Origin: Streptomyces sp. NBC_01717
GTDB taxonomy: Bacteria > Actinomycetota > Actinomycetes > Streptomycetales > Streptomycetaceae
Reading direction: 5' to 3'
DNA length: 64,000 nucleotides
Assembly (NCBI RefSeq): GCF_036248255.1
Contig: NZ_CP109178.1
Location: forward strand, 4,960,001-5,024,000
Below the pieces are notes generated by a model. It saw only the letters and a list, made by a program, of their open reading frames with translations. It ran no database searches and was not told the origin of the DNA. Shown here piece after piece: positions 1-11,103 of the stretch (position 1 is its first letter; every line of letters starts with the position of its first letter). Both the position numbers and the translations under genes were made by a program.

Positions 1-371
1 CTTTCCTGCGGCATCGGCGCGTCTGACATGCGCTGATGCCGGCCTTCCGGCTGCTGGGCGGATGGGGGCCGACATGTGTCGACTGTTTAGAGGCAATACT
101 GCTTTCCCTGCTAATCATTTGTACAGCGGTAGGCACCGCATTGTGAAGCCCAGCCAATTACCTGCGCGTGTCCACCTTCTATGCGCGATCCTGTGAGGAT
201 TTTTTTCGCGGGACTTTTCCCGCACGTTGTCACGGCCGATATCTCCGCGTGATCAGGGCCCGGTGATATCTACCCGCGTAGAATTTCCGGCCAGGTAGGC
301 TGAGGTCACCTGCGGGGGTCTGGGGAGCCCCCCGGAGAAACAGCCGCACCACACCACCACCGGGAGTGCCA
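1..371. other. Non-coding lead-in to the purSQL operon
   Basis: No convincing coding region is visible. A 10-bp stem-loop lies at about 11-39 and could end a gene to the left of the window. A second small hairpin of the GCGGGA/TCCCGC type lies near 213-228 beside a T-rich run. TAGAAT at 279-284 resembles a -10 box and could start the purS transcript, but I see no good -35 partner. The operon promoter should be in this stretch. Confidence 0.4.
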
Positions 372-632
372 GTGGCACGCGTCGTAGTCGACGTCATGCT
401 CAAGCCCGAGATCCTCGACCCGCAAGGACAGGCGGTGCAGCGCGCACTGCCCCGTCTCGGCTTCGAGGGAATCGCGGACGTACGTCAGGGAAAGCGTTTC
501 GAGCTCGAGGTCGAGGGGCCGGTCGACGACGCCGCCCTCACCCGCATTCATGAGATGGCCGAGACGTTCCTCGCCAACACCGTCATCGAGGACTTCACCG
601 TGAAGGTGGAGAAGGCCGAGGAGTCGAAGTGA
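372..632 (+). CDS. purS: Phosphoribosylformylglycinamidine synthase subunit PurS
   Basis: PurS is the small structural subunit of the three-part FGAM synthase (PurS/PurQ/PurL), which converts FGAR, glutamine and ATP to FGAM in cytoplasmic purine synthesis. The product is 86 residues, the usual PurS length, and opens [18 protein letters not shown], the typical actinobacterial PurS start. A GTG at 366 could add two residues. I prefer GTG 372 because GGGAG at 362-366 then lies five bases upstream as a ribosome binding site. The stop overlaps the purQ start in a GTGA, so the two are translationally coupled, and purL follows the same way. Confidence 0.95.
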   Translation: MARVVVDVMLKPEILDPQGQAVQRALPRLGFEGIADVRQGKRFELEVEGPVDDAALTRIHEMAETFLANTVIEDFTVKVEKAEESK

Positions 633-1305
633 CTGCTCGTATCGGAGTCGTCACCTTTCCCGGCACGCTCGACGACCAGGACAGCCTGAGGGCCGTACGC
701 GTCGCGGGCGCCGAACCCGTATCGCTGTGGCACCGCGACAAGGACCTGCACCAGGTCGACGCGGTCATCCTGGCGGGCGGTTTCTCCTACGGCGACTATC
801 TGAGGGCCGGAGCCATCTCCCGGTTCTCGCCGGTCATGGAGACCGTCATCGAGCAGGCGAAGGCCGGAATGCCGGTCCTCGGTATCTGCAACGGCTTCCA
901 GATTCTGACCGAGGCACATCTGCTGCCCGGCGCGATGCTGCGCAACAACCACCTGCACTTCATCTGCCGCGATCAGAAGCTGCGCGTCGAGAACGCGGAG
1001 ACCGCCTGGACCTCGGACTACTCCGCGGGCCAGGAAATCTCCGTACCGCTCAAGAACATGGACGGGCGTTACGTCGCCGACGAGCGCGTCCTCGACGAGC
1101 TGGAGGCGGAGGGCCGCGTCGCCTTCCGCTACCTGGATGTGAACCCCAACGGTTCGCTGCGCGACATCGCCGGCATCACCAATGCCGCGGGCAACGTCGT
1201 CGGTCTGATGCCGCACCCGGAGCACGCCGTCGAGCCGCTGATCGGAACCGGTCGCACCGACGGCCTCGGTTTCTTCACCTCGATCATCAAGAAGCTGGTC
1301 AACGC

Positions 1306-1309
<4 letters not shown>
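629..1309 (+). CDS. purQ: FGAM synthase glutaminase subunit PurQ
   Basis: PurQ is the class I glutamine amidotransferase subunit of FGAM synthase and supplies ammonia to PurL. The 226-residue protein has the usual length. The nucleophile elbow GICNGFQ places the catalytic cysteine at about residue 87, and the His/Glu pair of the triad is in [10 protein letters not shown] near the C-terminus. The GTG start overlaps the purS stop by four bases and the stop overlaps the purL start as ATGA, so the three subunits are made from one coupled message. Confidence 0.96.
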
Positions 1310-3555
<2,246 letters not shown>

Positions 3556-3581
3556 GCCGGTGCCGTGTCAGCGCTTTGAGC

Positions 3582-3615
3582 GAAGCCCCCGTCCGGTCCA
3601 CCGGGCGGGGGCTTC
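3582..3615 (+). terminator. Intrinsic terminator of purSQL
   Basis: A 15-bp stem (arms 3582-3596 and 3601-3615, one G-U pair) with a four-base loop lies 26 bases after the purL stop. There is little T-run, as is common in Streptomyces. Confidence 0.75.
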
Positions 3616-3757
3616 GTCATCGCGTGCGTACCGGTGCCGGATCGGTCCGGCGGTGGTGAGCGGCAGCGTCACTGCGGCTCGGAGTACGGCCTGGGCTCCT
3701 TCGCGACCGAGGCCGACCTGGGCACGGCGCCCGCCGGCTGCCCGTAGGCTCGCTGCC

Positions 3758-4558
3758 ATGCCGCCGTCCCAGAAGCGCGCCCGTCGCTACGACCTCGTCC
3801 GGACCCGCACCGCCGTACAGGCGCAGTTCGCCCATGTCCGGGCCGCGGTCAGTACTCTGACGCCGGATCAGCTGGCTCTGCCGACCCGGCTCGGGGAGTG
3901 GACGGTGCGCGAACTCGCCGCCCATCTGACAATGGCGGTCTCGAACGTCTGCCGGAACCTGGAACTGCCGGAGCCGCCCGGCGAGAAGCCCGAGCTCGCG
4001 CTGCTGGAGTGGCCGTTCTCGACCGCCGAGCGGGCCGGCCGGATCACCGACGACGCCAAGGCGCTCGCCGCGGACCGCCCCGATCTCGACGCGCTGTACG
4101 CGGAGGCCGCCGAGCGGTTCGAGGCGGTGGTGCCGGGCGTGGGCGAGGACCGGTTGCTGCCCACCCGGGTGGGCGTGATGCGGCTGGGTGACTTCCTCGT
4201 CACCCGCACGGTCGAACTCGTCGTGCACACGGACGACCTGAACGCGGCGGCCGGGCTGGACATCCCGTACGACCGGCAGGCCCTCGCCGCCTGCACCCGG
4301 CTGCTCACGGACGCTCTCGCGGAGAAGGCGCCCGGCGGTTCGGTCGAGGTGCGGGTCCCGCCGTTCTCGGTCGTCCAGTGCGTCCAGGGTCCGAAGCACA
4401 CCCGCGGTACGCCGCCCAATGTCGTCGAGACCGATCCGCTGACCTGGATCCGGCTCGCCACCGGGCGTACGCAGTGGTCCCGGGCGCTCGACGAGGCGAA
4501 AGTCAGCGCGAGCGGTGAGCGGGCCGACCTGAGCGACCTGCTGCCACTGCTCGGCTGA
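3758..4558 (+). CDS. DinB/MDMPI-fold, sterol-carrier family protein (mycothiol-dependent enzyme family)
   Basis: The 266-residue protein has an N-terminal helical DinB/MDMPI-like domain with the motif GEWTVRELAAHL, whose histidine belongs to the metal site in this family. A C-terminal domain of the bacterial sterol-carrier type follows. Relatives are annotated as the maleylpyruvate isomerase family of mycothiol-dependent enzymes, but the substrate of this conserved Streptomyces version is not known to me. The frame opens at 3560; ATG 3758 is chosen because the upstream part crosses the purL terminator and has no homologous look. It probably has its own promoter between 3616 and 3757. Confidence 0.8.
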   Translation: MPPSQKRARRYDLVRTRTAVQAQFAHVRAAVSTLTPDQLALPTRLGEWTVRELAAHLTMAVSNVCRNLELPEPPGEKPELALLEWPFSTAERAGRITDDAKALAADRPDLDALYAEAAERFEAVVPGVGEDRLLPTRVGVMRLGDFLVTRTVELVVHTDDLNAAAGLDIPYDRQALAACTRLLTDALAEKAPGGSVEVRVPPFSVVQCVQGPKHTRGTPPNVVETDPLTWIRLATGRTQWSRALDEAKVSASGERADLSDLLPLLG

Positions 4559-4594
4559 AAGGCGGGGAACCGGATCGGACCCTCGTACCGTCAC

Positions 4595-5416
4595 ATGGCC
4601 ATGTTCGGACAACGAATGACTGTCAGCGTCCTGGCTCTCCTCACCCTCGCCGCGTGCGGTACGGAGTCGGGTTCCGGCTCGGGGTCCGGCGACGGCAGCG
4701 GCACCGTACGGACCGACCTGCCCGTCACCGGCGTCCACTGGAACGTCGATTCGGTGACGGTCGGAGGGAAGAGGACCGTGGCCCCGGACGGCGCGCACGT
4801 CACGATCACACCCGACGGCAGGGCCACCGGCAACTTCGGCTGCAACCACTTCACCGCCCCGGTCCGCGTGGACGGTGACACGGTCACCGTGAAGCCGGCC
4901 ACGGCCACCGAGATGGGTTGCGAGAAGGATCTTCAGCAGTTCGAGCGGGCCCTGTCCAGCACGTTCAGCGGCAGACTCACCGCTGCTGTGGCGGAGAAGA
5001 GCCTGACCCTGACCACGGCGAAGGGCGACTCCATCGCCTTCACCTCGGAGCGTGCCGCCCCGCTCGTCGGCACCACCTGGACCGTCACCGCTCTGGTCTC
5101 CGGTTCGGCCTCCTCGTCACTGCCCGCCGGTGCGGGGAGGAAGGCGCAACTGAGCTTCGGCAAGGACGACTCCGTGCAGGGCAGCCCGGGCTGCAACCAG
5201 ATCCGCGGCACCGCGACGGTCTCCGGCTCCGCCATCACGTTCGGCCGGATCAACGGCACGAAGATGATGTGCCCGGATCCGCAGATGAAGGTGGAACGCG
5301 CGCTGCTCGCGATCCTGGACGGGAGGACGACGTACAGGATCGATCACCGCACGCTGACCCTCACCGCCGCGAACGGCGAGGGTTTCAGCGCCACGGCACC
5401 CGCACCCGGGAAGTGA
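4595..5416 (+). CDS. META-domain (HslJ-like) lipoprotein
   Basis: The protein has 273 residues. A short signal peptide ends in the lipobox LAAC, so the mature protein should be lipid-anchored outside the membrane. A Gly/Ser linker is followed by two META (HslJ-like) domains, each with the GCN core (GNFGCNHF near residue 75 and GSPGCNQI near 195) and a paired downstream cysteine (EMGCEKD, KMMCPDP) that probably forms a disulfide. META proteins are linked to heat or antibiotic stress in other bacteria; a role here is inference. ATG codons at 4601 and 4616 are possible alternative starts. The stop lies one base from the convergent sulfatase stop. Confidence 0.85.
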   Translation: MAMFGQRMTVSVLALLTLAACGTESGSGSGSGDGSGTVRTDLPVTGVHWNVDSVTVGGKRTVAPDGAHVTITPDGRATGNFGCNHFTAPVRVDGDTVTVKPATATEMGCEKDLQQFERALSSTFSGRLTAAVAEKSLTLTTAKGDSIAFTSERAAPLVGTTWTVTALVSGSASSSLPAGAGRKAQLSFGKDDSVQGSPGCNQIRGTATVSGSAITFGRINGTKMMCPDPQMKVERALLAILDGRTTYRIDHRTLTLTAANGEGFSATAPAPGK

Positions 5417-5417
5417 G

Positions 5418-6902
5418 TCAGGCCCCCGTCGAGTACGGGAGCAGGCCGGCGTCCGTCCTCTCCCAGGACGCCCGCAGCTCGGCCAGCAGCTTCGGTTCGG
5501 CCTGTGCCCGGTCCGCCTGTTCCCGCTGGTCATGGGCGAGCTGGAACAGCTGGTCGGTCCCGCTCCTGCCCCGGTAGTACTTCCAGCCGCCGCGTCGCAG
5601 CGCCCGCTCCCCGCGTACCCGCCAGAACAGATCCCGCTCCTTCGGCTCCTCGCCCCTCAGCAGGTATCCGGCGAGGCTGATGCCGTCCAGCGGGTACGCG
5701 GGGTCCGGCCGCGCGCCGCCGAGCTCCAGCAGCGTCGCGGTCCAGTCCGGCGAGAACACCGGCAGACCGCTCACCTGGTGCGGGTCGATCCTGGCCGGCC
5801 AGCGCAGCACTGCCGGGACCCGGATCCCGCCCTCCTGCAGCGAGGACTTGTTGCCGGAGAGCGGCCACTGGTACGAGAACCGCTCGCCGCCGTTGTCGCT
5901 GGCGAAGAAGACCAGGGTGTCCTCCGCCTGGCCGGACCGCTCCAGTGCCTTCAGCACCTCGCCGACCGAGCGGTCCAGGTCCTCCACCATCTGTTTGTAC
6001 TTCGCGACCGAGCCGCCGTCCGCGTGGAACAGCCCCGCCAGGCCCCCGGCCCTGATCCTGCGGACGATCTCGGCGCTCTCGGCCGTGTCGCCCTCCGCGA
6101 TCCACGGCCAGTGCGGGGTGGTGAAGTTGAGATTGAGCAGCCACGGCTTGTCGTGGTCGCGCCGTACGTACTCGCTCGCGCGCTCGGTCAGGATCCGCGT
6201 GTAGTAGCGGAGGTCCTTGTACTCGGCGTCGCCCTCGTACAGGTCGTACTCGCCGGCGAGGCCGAGCTTGGAGTAGTACTCCAGCGCCCCGCCGAAGTTC
6301 CCGAAGAACTCGTCCCAGCCGGACTTGGTGGGGCTGTAGTCCGGCAGATAGCCGCAGTGCCACTTGCCGATCAGCGCGGTGGCGTACCCGACTCCGCGCA
6401 GCAGAGAGGCGAGCGTCGGGTGCGTGGGTTCGAGGCCCACCGACCGGTCCGCGATGGGCTCGGCGAGACCGCCCTTCGTACGGCCCGGGTAGCGCCCGGT
6501 GTAGAGGCTGAAACGGGTGGGGGAGCAGGTCGCGGAGCCGGAGTAGGCGTCCGTGAACCGCACGCCCTGGCGGCCGAGACGGTCCAGGTTCGGGGTGCGG
6601 ATGTGCGGGGAGCCGTACGAGGAGAGGTCGGCCCAGCCGAGGTCGTCGCCGAGGATGAAGAGGATGTTGGGCCGCCGGGAGTGCTTGCCGCGGGCCGCCC
6701 GGAAGGGACGCTCACGGGACGCCTCGTCGGGAGCGGCCGCAGCCGCCGAGACAGGCGTGGCGGCGGAGGCGGGCGTGGCGACGGCCGGGATTCCGACCGC
6801 GGCTGTTGCGGCGGTCGCGCCGACGGCGGTCCCGAAGGCACGCCGGGTCAGCGATATCGAATCCGCACTTTCGTTCGAACTACTTGGGTCGCGAGAAGGC
6901 AT
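5418..6902 (-). CDS. Tat-exported type I sulfatase
   Basis: This is a 494-residue alkaline-phosphatase-superfamily sulfatase that should release sulfate from an organic sulfate ester outside the cell. LTRRAFGTA near residue 20 followed by an Ala-rich hydrophobic stretch is a Tat signal. NILFILGDDLGW carries the metal-binding Asp pair. CSPTR at 126-130 is the cysteine-type formylglycine motif, followed by SLYTGRYP. FASDNGG and GNKSSLQEGG fit later active-site elements. The substrate cannot be read from sequence. Formylglycine formation needs a separate generating enzyme, not in this window. A Cys-rich-ended leader peptide lies about 200 bases upstream on the same strand and may control it. Confidence 0.92.
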   Translation of the reverse strand: MPSRDPSSSNESADSISLTRRAFGTAVGATAATAAVGIPAVATPASAATPVSAAAAAPDEASRERPFRAARGKHSRRPNILFILGDDLGWADLSSYGSPHIRTPNLDRLGRQGVRFTDAYSGSATCSPTRFSLYTGRYPGRTKGGLAEPIADRSVGLEPTHPTLASLLRGVGYATALIGKWHCGYLPDYSPTKSGWDEFFGNFGGALEYYSKLGLAGEYDLYEGDAEYKDLRYYTRILTERASEYVRRDHDKPWLLNLNFTTPHWPWIAEGDTAESAEIVRRIRAGGLAGLFHADGGSVAKYKQMVEDLDRSVGEVLKALERSGQAEDTLVFFASDNGGERFSYQWPLSGNKSSLQEGGIRVPAVLRWPARIDPHQVSGLPVFSPDWTATLLELGGARPDPAYPLDGISLAGYLLRGEEPKERDLFWRVRGERALRRGGWKYYRGRSGTDQLFQLAHDQREQADRAQAEPKLLAELRASWERTDAGLLPYSTGA

Positions 6903-7103
6903 GACTGCTCCAGGACAGGGCTCGGCCGCGCACGGCGGGGCGGAGGGAGGCCTAACCCGACCCGTCAGGCGTCACCTGCGGACATGCGGACGCGCACACG
7001 GGTACGAGTGAGGGAAAGCAGGAACGGAAGCGGAGGACGCCGACGCGAGGGCGGGCTCGGCGCCGTCAGCAGGCGCGCGTCGACGCGGTGTGCGTCGCGG
7101 AAA

Positions 7104-7196
7104 TCAGGCGCAGCGACAGATGGCGCTCGCGACACGTCCCAGATCGACGTGGCGGCGCTCCACGAGCGTGACCGAACGGTCACCGAGAGGCTGCAT
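7104..7196 (-). CDS. Putative cis-acting leader peptide (Cys codons near the end)
   Basis: A 30-codon reading frame starts at ATG 7196 and ends at TGA 7104. Its last 20 residues read LVERRHVDLGRVASAICRCA, matching the LVxRRHVDLxR...SAxCR pattern of the short putative leader peptides that recur ahead of sulfur-related genes in Streptomyces. Two Cys codons, TGT and TGC, lie in the last four sense codons. It points at the sulfatase 200 bases downstream. By analogy with cysteine-responsive leader ORFs in actinobacteria, ribosome stalling at the Cys codons could set sulfatase expression. A 6-bp hairpin sits just upstream of the ATG and no strong ribosome site is visible. The role is inferred. Confidence 0.75.
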   Translation of the reverse strand: MQPLGDRSVTLVERRHVDLGRVASAICRCA

Positions 7197-7644
7197 GGGG
7201 CAGGAGCCTGCCAAGGAGGCATGCGCCTGTCAACGCCGGTCTCGCACTCCGGACGTCGGCCGACGCGCCGCGGGGCAGCGAGATCCGAAACCGGGACCGG
7301 TGCGATCCACGAACCGAGGTGTGGTGGCGGGGAAGCCGCATACCGCCCCGTCGGCCCCTCGTCCGGTGTGAGGCTCACCACGAAACGAGCGTTCGGGCAG
7401 CGCCTTCACCGGTCCGCCGACCGGCTCGCCGAGCGCGCGCCCGGCGCCGCGGCCCCGTGACATCCGCATGGCCGGAACTGGTCGGTAACCCGCCGCCAGA
7501 CCGGGCCTCAACCGCCCCCGGCCCCTCCCGCGCTGCCTCCGCAGCCCGCTCGCAGCCGAAAACCATCACTGTCCGTGATCTCTCGATCCACCCCGGGAAC
7601 GGCGTTCCGACGCCCTTCCCAGTGCTCCGGCGAGGTGTCCCCAA

Positions 7645-7674
7645 TTCGGACCCGTGGTCGATCTCGCCTACACT
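7645..7674 (+). promoter_or_regulatory. Candidate purF promoter
   Basis: TACACT at 7669-7674 is a good -10 box, with a weak TTCGGA at 7645-7650 eighteen bases upstream. The -10 box ends seven bases before the purF GTG, so the transcript would start at or next to the start codon. Confidence 0.45.
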
Positions 7675-7681
7675 CGGTGGC

Positions 7682-9208
7682 GTGCCCCGTGGTGATGGAC
7701 GACTCAACCACGACCTGCTCCCCGGAGAGAAAGGCCCCCAGGACGCTTGTGGCGTCTTCGGTGTCTGGGCTCCGGGCGAAGAGGTCGCCAAGCTCACCTA
7801 TTTCGGACTGTATGCCCTGCAGCACCGTGGACAGGAGTCCGCGGGCATTGCAGTGAGCAACGGGTCCCAGATCCTGGTCTTCAAGGACATGGGACTGGTC
7901 TCGCAGGTCTTCGACGAAACGTCTCTGGGATCTCTCCAGGGCCATATCGCGGTCGGTCATGCCCGCTACTCCACCACCGGTGCCTCGGTGTGGGAGAACG
8001 CGCAGCCGACGTTCCGTGCGACCGCGCACGGCTCGATCGCCCTGGGTCACAACGGCAACCTGGTCAATACGGCCCAGCTCGCCGAGATGGTCGCCGACCT
8101 TCCCCGCAAGGACGGCCGCGCCACCCAGGTCGCCGCGACGAACGACACCGACCTGGTGACCGCTCTGCTCGCCGGCCAGACCGACGACGACGGCAAGCCG
8201 CTCACCATCGAGGAGGCCGCCGCCAAGGTGCTTCCCGATGTGAAGGGCGCCTTCTCGCTCGTCTTCATGGACGAGCACACCCTCTACGCCGCCCGCGACC
8301 CGCAGGGCATCCGCCCGCTGGTCCTCGGCCGGCTGGAGCGCGGCTGGGTGGTCGCATCGGAATCCGCTGCCCTCGACATCTGCGGCGCCAGCTTCGTACG
8401 TGAGATCGAGCCGGGCGAGCTCGTCGCCATCGACGAGAACGGCCTGCGCACTTCACGGTTCGCGGAAGCGAAGCCCAAGGGCTGCGTCTTCGAGTACGTC
8501 TACCTGGCCCGCCCCGACACCGACATCGCCGGGCGGAACGTGTACCTCTCCCGCGTGGAGATGGGCCGCAAGCTGGCCGCCGAGGCCCCGGTCGAGGCCG
8601 ATCTGGTCATAGCGACTCCGGAGTCCGGCACCCCCGCCGCCATCGGTTACGCGGAGGCCAGTGGCATCCCGTTCGGTGCCGGTCTGGTCAAGAACGCGTA
8701 CGTCGGCCGGACCTTCATCCAGCCGTCCCAGACCATTCGCCAGCTGGGTATCCGCCTCAAGCTGAACCCGCTCAAGGAAGTCATCAAGGGCAAGCGTCTG
8801 GTGGTCGTCGACGACTCGATCGTCCGCGGCAACACCCAGCGCGCACTGGTCCGGATGCTCCGTGAGGCCGGCGCCGCCGAGATCCACATCCGGATCTCCT
8901 CCCCGCCGGTGAAGTGGCCCTGCTTCTTCGGTATCGACTTCGCGACCCGCGCGGAGCTGATCGCCAACGGCATGTCGGTCGACGAGATCTGCACGTCGAT
9001 GGGTGCCGACTCGCTCGCGTACATCTCGCTCGACGCGATGGTCGAGGCGACGACGATCGCCAAGCCGAACCTGTGCCGCGCCTGCTTCGACGGCGAGTAC
9101 CCGATGGAGCTCCCGGACCCGGAGCTGCTCGGCAAGCAGCTGCTGGAGACCGAGCTGGCGGCAGGCCCCGCGGCCACCGCCGCGGCCGACGCGCTGCGTC
9201 GTCCGTGA
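7682..9208 (+). CDS. purF: Amidophosphoribosyltransferase PurF
   Basis: PurF makes 5-phosphoribosylamine from PRPP and glutamine, the first committed step of purine synthesis. The 508-residue protein has a 22-residue propeptide and then CGVFG, so Cys23 becomes the Ntn nucleophile after processing. The PRPP loop VVVDDSIVRG lies in the second half. Cysteines in GCVFEY, WPCFFG and LCRACFDG fit the ligands of the [4Fe-4S] cluster of the Bacillus-type enzyme. The frame extends back to 7319, but GTG 7682 gives the normal N-terminus. It may be leaderless. purM follows after 60 bases. Confidence 0.96.
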   Translation: MPRGDGRLNHDLLPGEKGPQDACGVFGVWAPGEEVAKLTYFGLYALQHRGQESAGIAVSNGSQILVFKDMGLVSQVFDETSLGSLQGHIAVGHARYSTTGASVWENAQPTFRATAHGSIALGHNGNLVNTAQLAEMVADLPRKDGRATQVAATNDTDLVTALLAGQTDDDGKPLTIEEAAAKVLPDVKGAFSLVFMDEHTLYAARDPQGIRPLVLGRLERGWVVASESAALDICGASFVREIEPGELVAIDENGLRTSRFAEAKPKGCVFEYVYLARPDTDIAGRNVYLSRVEMGRKLAAEAPVEADLVIATPESGTPAAIGYAEASGIPFGAGLVKNAYVGRTFIQPSQTIRQLGIRLKLNPLKEVIKGKRLVVVDDSIVRGNTQRALVRMLREAGAAEIHIRISSPPVKWPCFFGIDFATRAELIANGMSVDEICTSMGADSLAYISLDAMVEATTIAKPNLCRACFDGEYPMELPDPELLGKQLLETELAAGPAATAAADALRRP

Positions 9209-9268
9209 CCGGTCCGCCACACCAGCTCTGCCATCAGCCCCGTATTTCCACACGAAAGATCCCAGGCA

Positions 9269-10342
9269 ATGTCTGAGACAACAGGTGCTTCCTACGCGGC
9301 AGCGGGCGTCGACATCGAGGCCGGCGACCGTGCCGTCGAGCTGATGAAGGAGTGGGTGAAGAAGACGCAGCGCGCCGAAGTCGCGGGCCTTGGCGGCCTG
9401 GGCGGTTTCGCCGGCCTCTTCGACGCCTCGGCGCTCAAGCGTTACGAGCGTCCGCTCCTCGCCTCCGCCACCGACGGCGTCGGCACGAAGGTCGACCTCG
9501 CCCGCCAGATGGGTGTGTACGACACCATCGGCCACGACCTCGTCGGCATGGTCGTCGACGACCTGGTCGTCTGCGGTGCCGAGCCGCTCTTCATGACCGA
9601 CTACATCTGCGTCGGCAAGGTGCACCCCGAGCGTGTCGCGTCCATCGTGAAGGGCATCGCCGAGGGCTGTGTCCTGGCGGGCTGCGCCCTGGTCGGCGGC
9701 GAGACCGCCGAACACCCGGGCCTGCTCGGCCCCGACGACTTCGATGTCGCCGGCGCCGGTACGGGCGTGGTCGAGGCCGACCGGCTGCTCGGCCCGGACC
9801 GTATCCGTAAGGGTGACGCGGTCATCGCGATGGCGTCGTCCGGACTTCACTCCAACGGGTACTCGCTCGTCCGCCACGTCGTCTTCGACCGGGCCGGCTG
9901 GGCGCTGGACCGCGACGTCGAGGAGTTCGGCCGCACGCTCGGCGAGGAGCTCCTGGAGCCCACCAAGATCTACTCGCTGGACTGCCTGGCGCTGACCCGT
10001 ACGACCGAGGTGCACGGCTTCAGCCACGTCACCGGCGGCGGCCTCGCCAACAACCTCGCCCGGGTCATCCCGGACGGGCTGCACGCCACGGTCGACCGCT
10101 CCACCTGGACGCCCGGCGCCGTCTTCGACCTGGTCGGCAAGGCCGGTCAGGTCGAGCAGCTGGAGCTGGAGATGACGCTCAACATGGGTGTCGGCATGAT
10201 CGCGATCGTCCCCGCGGAATCGGTGGACGTCGCGCTGACGACGCTGGCCGACCGCGGAGTCGACTCCTGGGTCGCCGGTGAGATCACGGACCGCGGCGCG
10301 CATGCGACGGGTGCCGAGCTCACGGGTTCGTACGCGCGGTAG
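9269..10342 (+). CDS. purM: Phosphoribosylformylglycinamidine cyclo-ligase (AIR synthase) PurM
   Basis: PurM closes the imidazole ring, turning FGAM into AIR with ATP, the step directly after PurSQL. The 357-residue length is normal. LLASATDGVGTKVDLA, the Asp-rich stretch GHDLVGMVVDDLVVCGAEPLF, and GGETAEHPG are diagnostic of the PurM/PurL fold. The product therefore acts on what the genes at the left end of the window make. It lies 60 bases behind purF, probably on one message, and is followed by a hairpin shared with the convergent DUF3073 gene. Confidence 0.96.
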   Translation: MSETTGASYAAAGVDIEAGDRAVELMKEWVKKTQRAEVAGLGGLGGFAGLFDASALKRYERPLLASATDGVGTKVDLARQMGVYDTIGHDLVGMVVDDLVVCGAEPLFMTDYICVGKVHPERVASIVKGIAEGCVLAGCALVGGETAEHPGLLGPDDFDVAGAGTGVVEADRLLGPDRIRKGDAVIAMASSGLHSNGYSLVRHVVFDRAGWALDRDVEEFGRTLGEELLEPTKIYSLDCLALTRTTEVHGFSHVTGGGLANNLARVIPDGLHATVDRSTWTPGAVFDLVGKAGQVEQLELEMTLNMGVGMIAIVPAESVDVALTTLADRGVDSWVAGEITDRGAHATGAELTGSYAR

Positions 10343-10462
10343 GCGGGGCGGGGCAGGACGCACCACCGGAGCCGTCCGGTGCCGTTCTGCCCTCCATCGC
10401 CGGAAGCCCCGGGAACGACCGCGTCCCGGCCCGGCACGCTCAGCTGGATCCGGGCAGCACAA

Positions 10463-10492
10463 AACCCGGTCCGGGCGAGCCCGAACCGGGTT
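10463..10492. terminator. Bidirectional terminator between purM and DUF3073
   Basis: The arms AACCCGGT (10463-10470) and ACCGGGTT (10485-10492) are perfect complements, with a further CGGG/CCCG pairing inside. It lies between two convergent genes, preceded by AAAA and followed by TTGTTGT, so it can work on both strands. Confidence 0.75.
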
Positions 10493-10509
10493 GTTGTGTC
10501 AGCGCGAGG

Positions 10510-10767
10510 TCAAGCGCCGCGGCGCTGTGACGACGGACCGGACTGATCGTCCTCGTCCTCGTCATCGTCGTCGTTGTACAGATCCGCGTACTGTGCGTAC
10601 GGGTCATCTTCCTCGTCGTCGTCCTCGAACGGCTCTGCGTTCGGTGGTTGACTCGAAGGCGATGCGCCCAGCTCATTGGCCAGACGCGACAGGTCAGTCC
10701 CGCCGCTGCTGTACTTCAGCTGGCGGGCGACCTTTGTCTGCTTGGCCTTTGCCCGGCCGCGCCCCAT
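10510..10767 (-). CDS. DUF3073 protein
   Basis: A small conserved actinobacterial protein of unknown function, 85 residues. The N-terminus MGRGRAKAKQTKVARQLKYS is strongly basic. The second half is very acidic, with runs of Asp/Glu (FEDDDEEDD, NDDDDEDEDD), giving a two-tailed charge pattern that suggests binding to nucleic acid or to a basic partner; this is inference. The frame extends to 10824, but ATG 10767 gives the conserved start and has a GAGGGG ribosome site upstream. Its place beside purM is a conserved Streptomyces arrangement as I recall it. Confidence 0.9.
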   Translation of the reverse strand: MGRGRAKAKQTKVARQLKYSSGGTDLSRLANELGASPSSQPPNAEPFEDDDEEDDPYAQYADLYNDDDDEDEDDQSGPSSQRRGA

Positions 10768-10992
10768 GGCTCGACCCCCTCGGTGACGGGGCTCGACGGC
10801 CCCAGAGTCTTGACACGCGTTCATGTTTCAGGACGGACTCTCGGCAGAGAGACCGTGCCCGTAGGGCTTTAACGGTACCTGCTTCCGTGGCCATACGGTA
10901 CGCCGCCCGCATCACAGGCCCCGGAACAGGACCAGCAAGAAGCCCTGTCCTCGCTGGTCAACTGCGATTTTAACCTCTTCTTGGCATGCGAC

Positions 10993-11030
10993 CCGCCGAC
11001 CGGCGTGAGTCTTGTCTCGCCGGTCGGCGG
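10993..11030 (-). terminator. Terminator of vdh
   Basis: A perfect 13-bp stem (10993-11005 with 11018-11030) and a 12-base loop lie downstream of vdh on the minus strand, ahead of the DUF3073 promoter region. Confidence 0.65.
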
Positions 11031-11103
11031 ATCGGTGGGCCATGGAGCGCCGAGGTGCGGGGAAGACGCCTGGTGAGGCACCCGGGACCCTCGGTGACGG
11101 ATG

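Larger units (their letters stand above)
6903..7681. other. Long divergent spacer between sulfatase and purF
   Basis: About 780 bases. The only coding signal I support is the 30-codon leader peptide on the minus strand at 7104-7196. The rest holds the sulfatase 5' leader (6903-7103) and the purF promoter near 7645-7675. Several longer open frames exist here in both directions but are arginine/proline-rich with no family features, as expected by chance in GC-rich DNA. Confidence 0.5.

Noticed and set aside
727..1305. N-terminal extension of the purL frame
   Set aside because: It lies in another frame of purQ. The family start at 1306 overlaps the purQ stop as ATGA.
6965..7381. 138-codon minus-strand frame in the sulfatase-purF spacer
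   Set aside because: It reads the leader-peptide region in a different frame. The 30-codon frame with the RRHVDL motif explains the local signal better.
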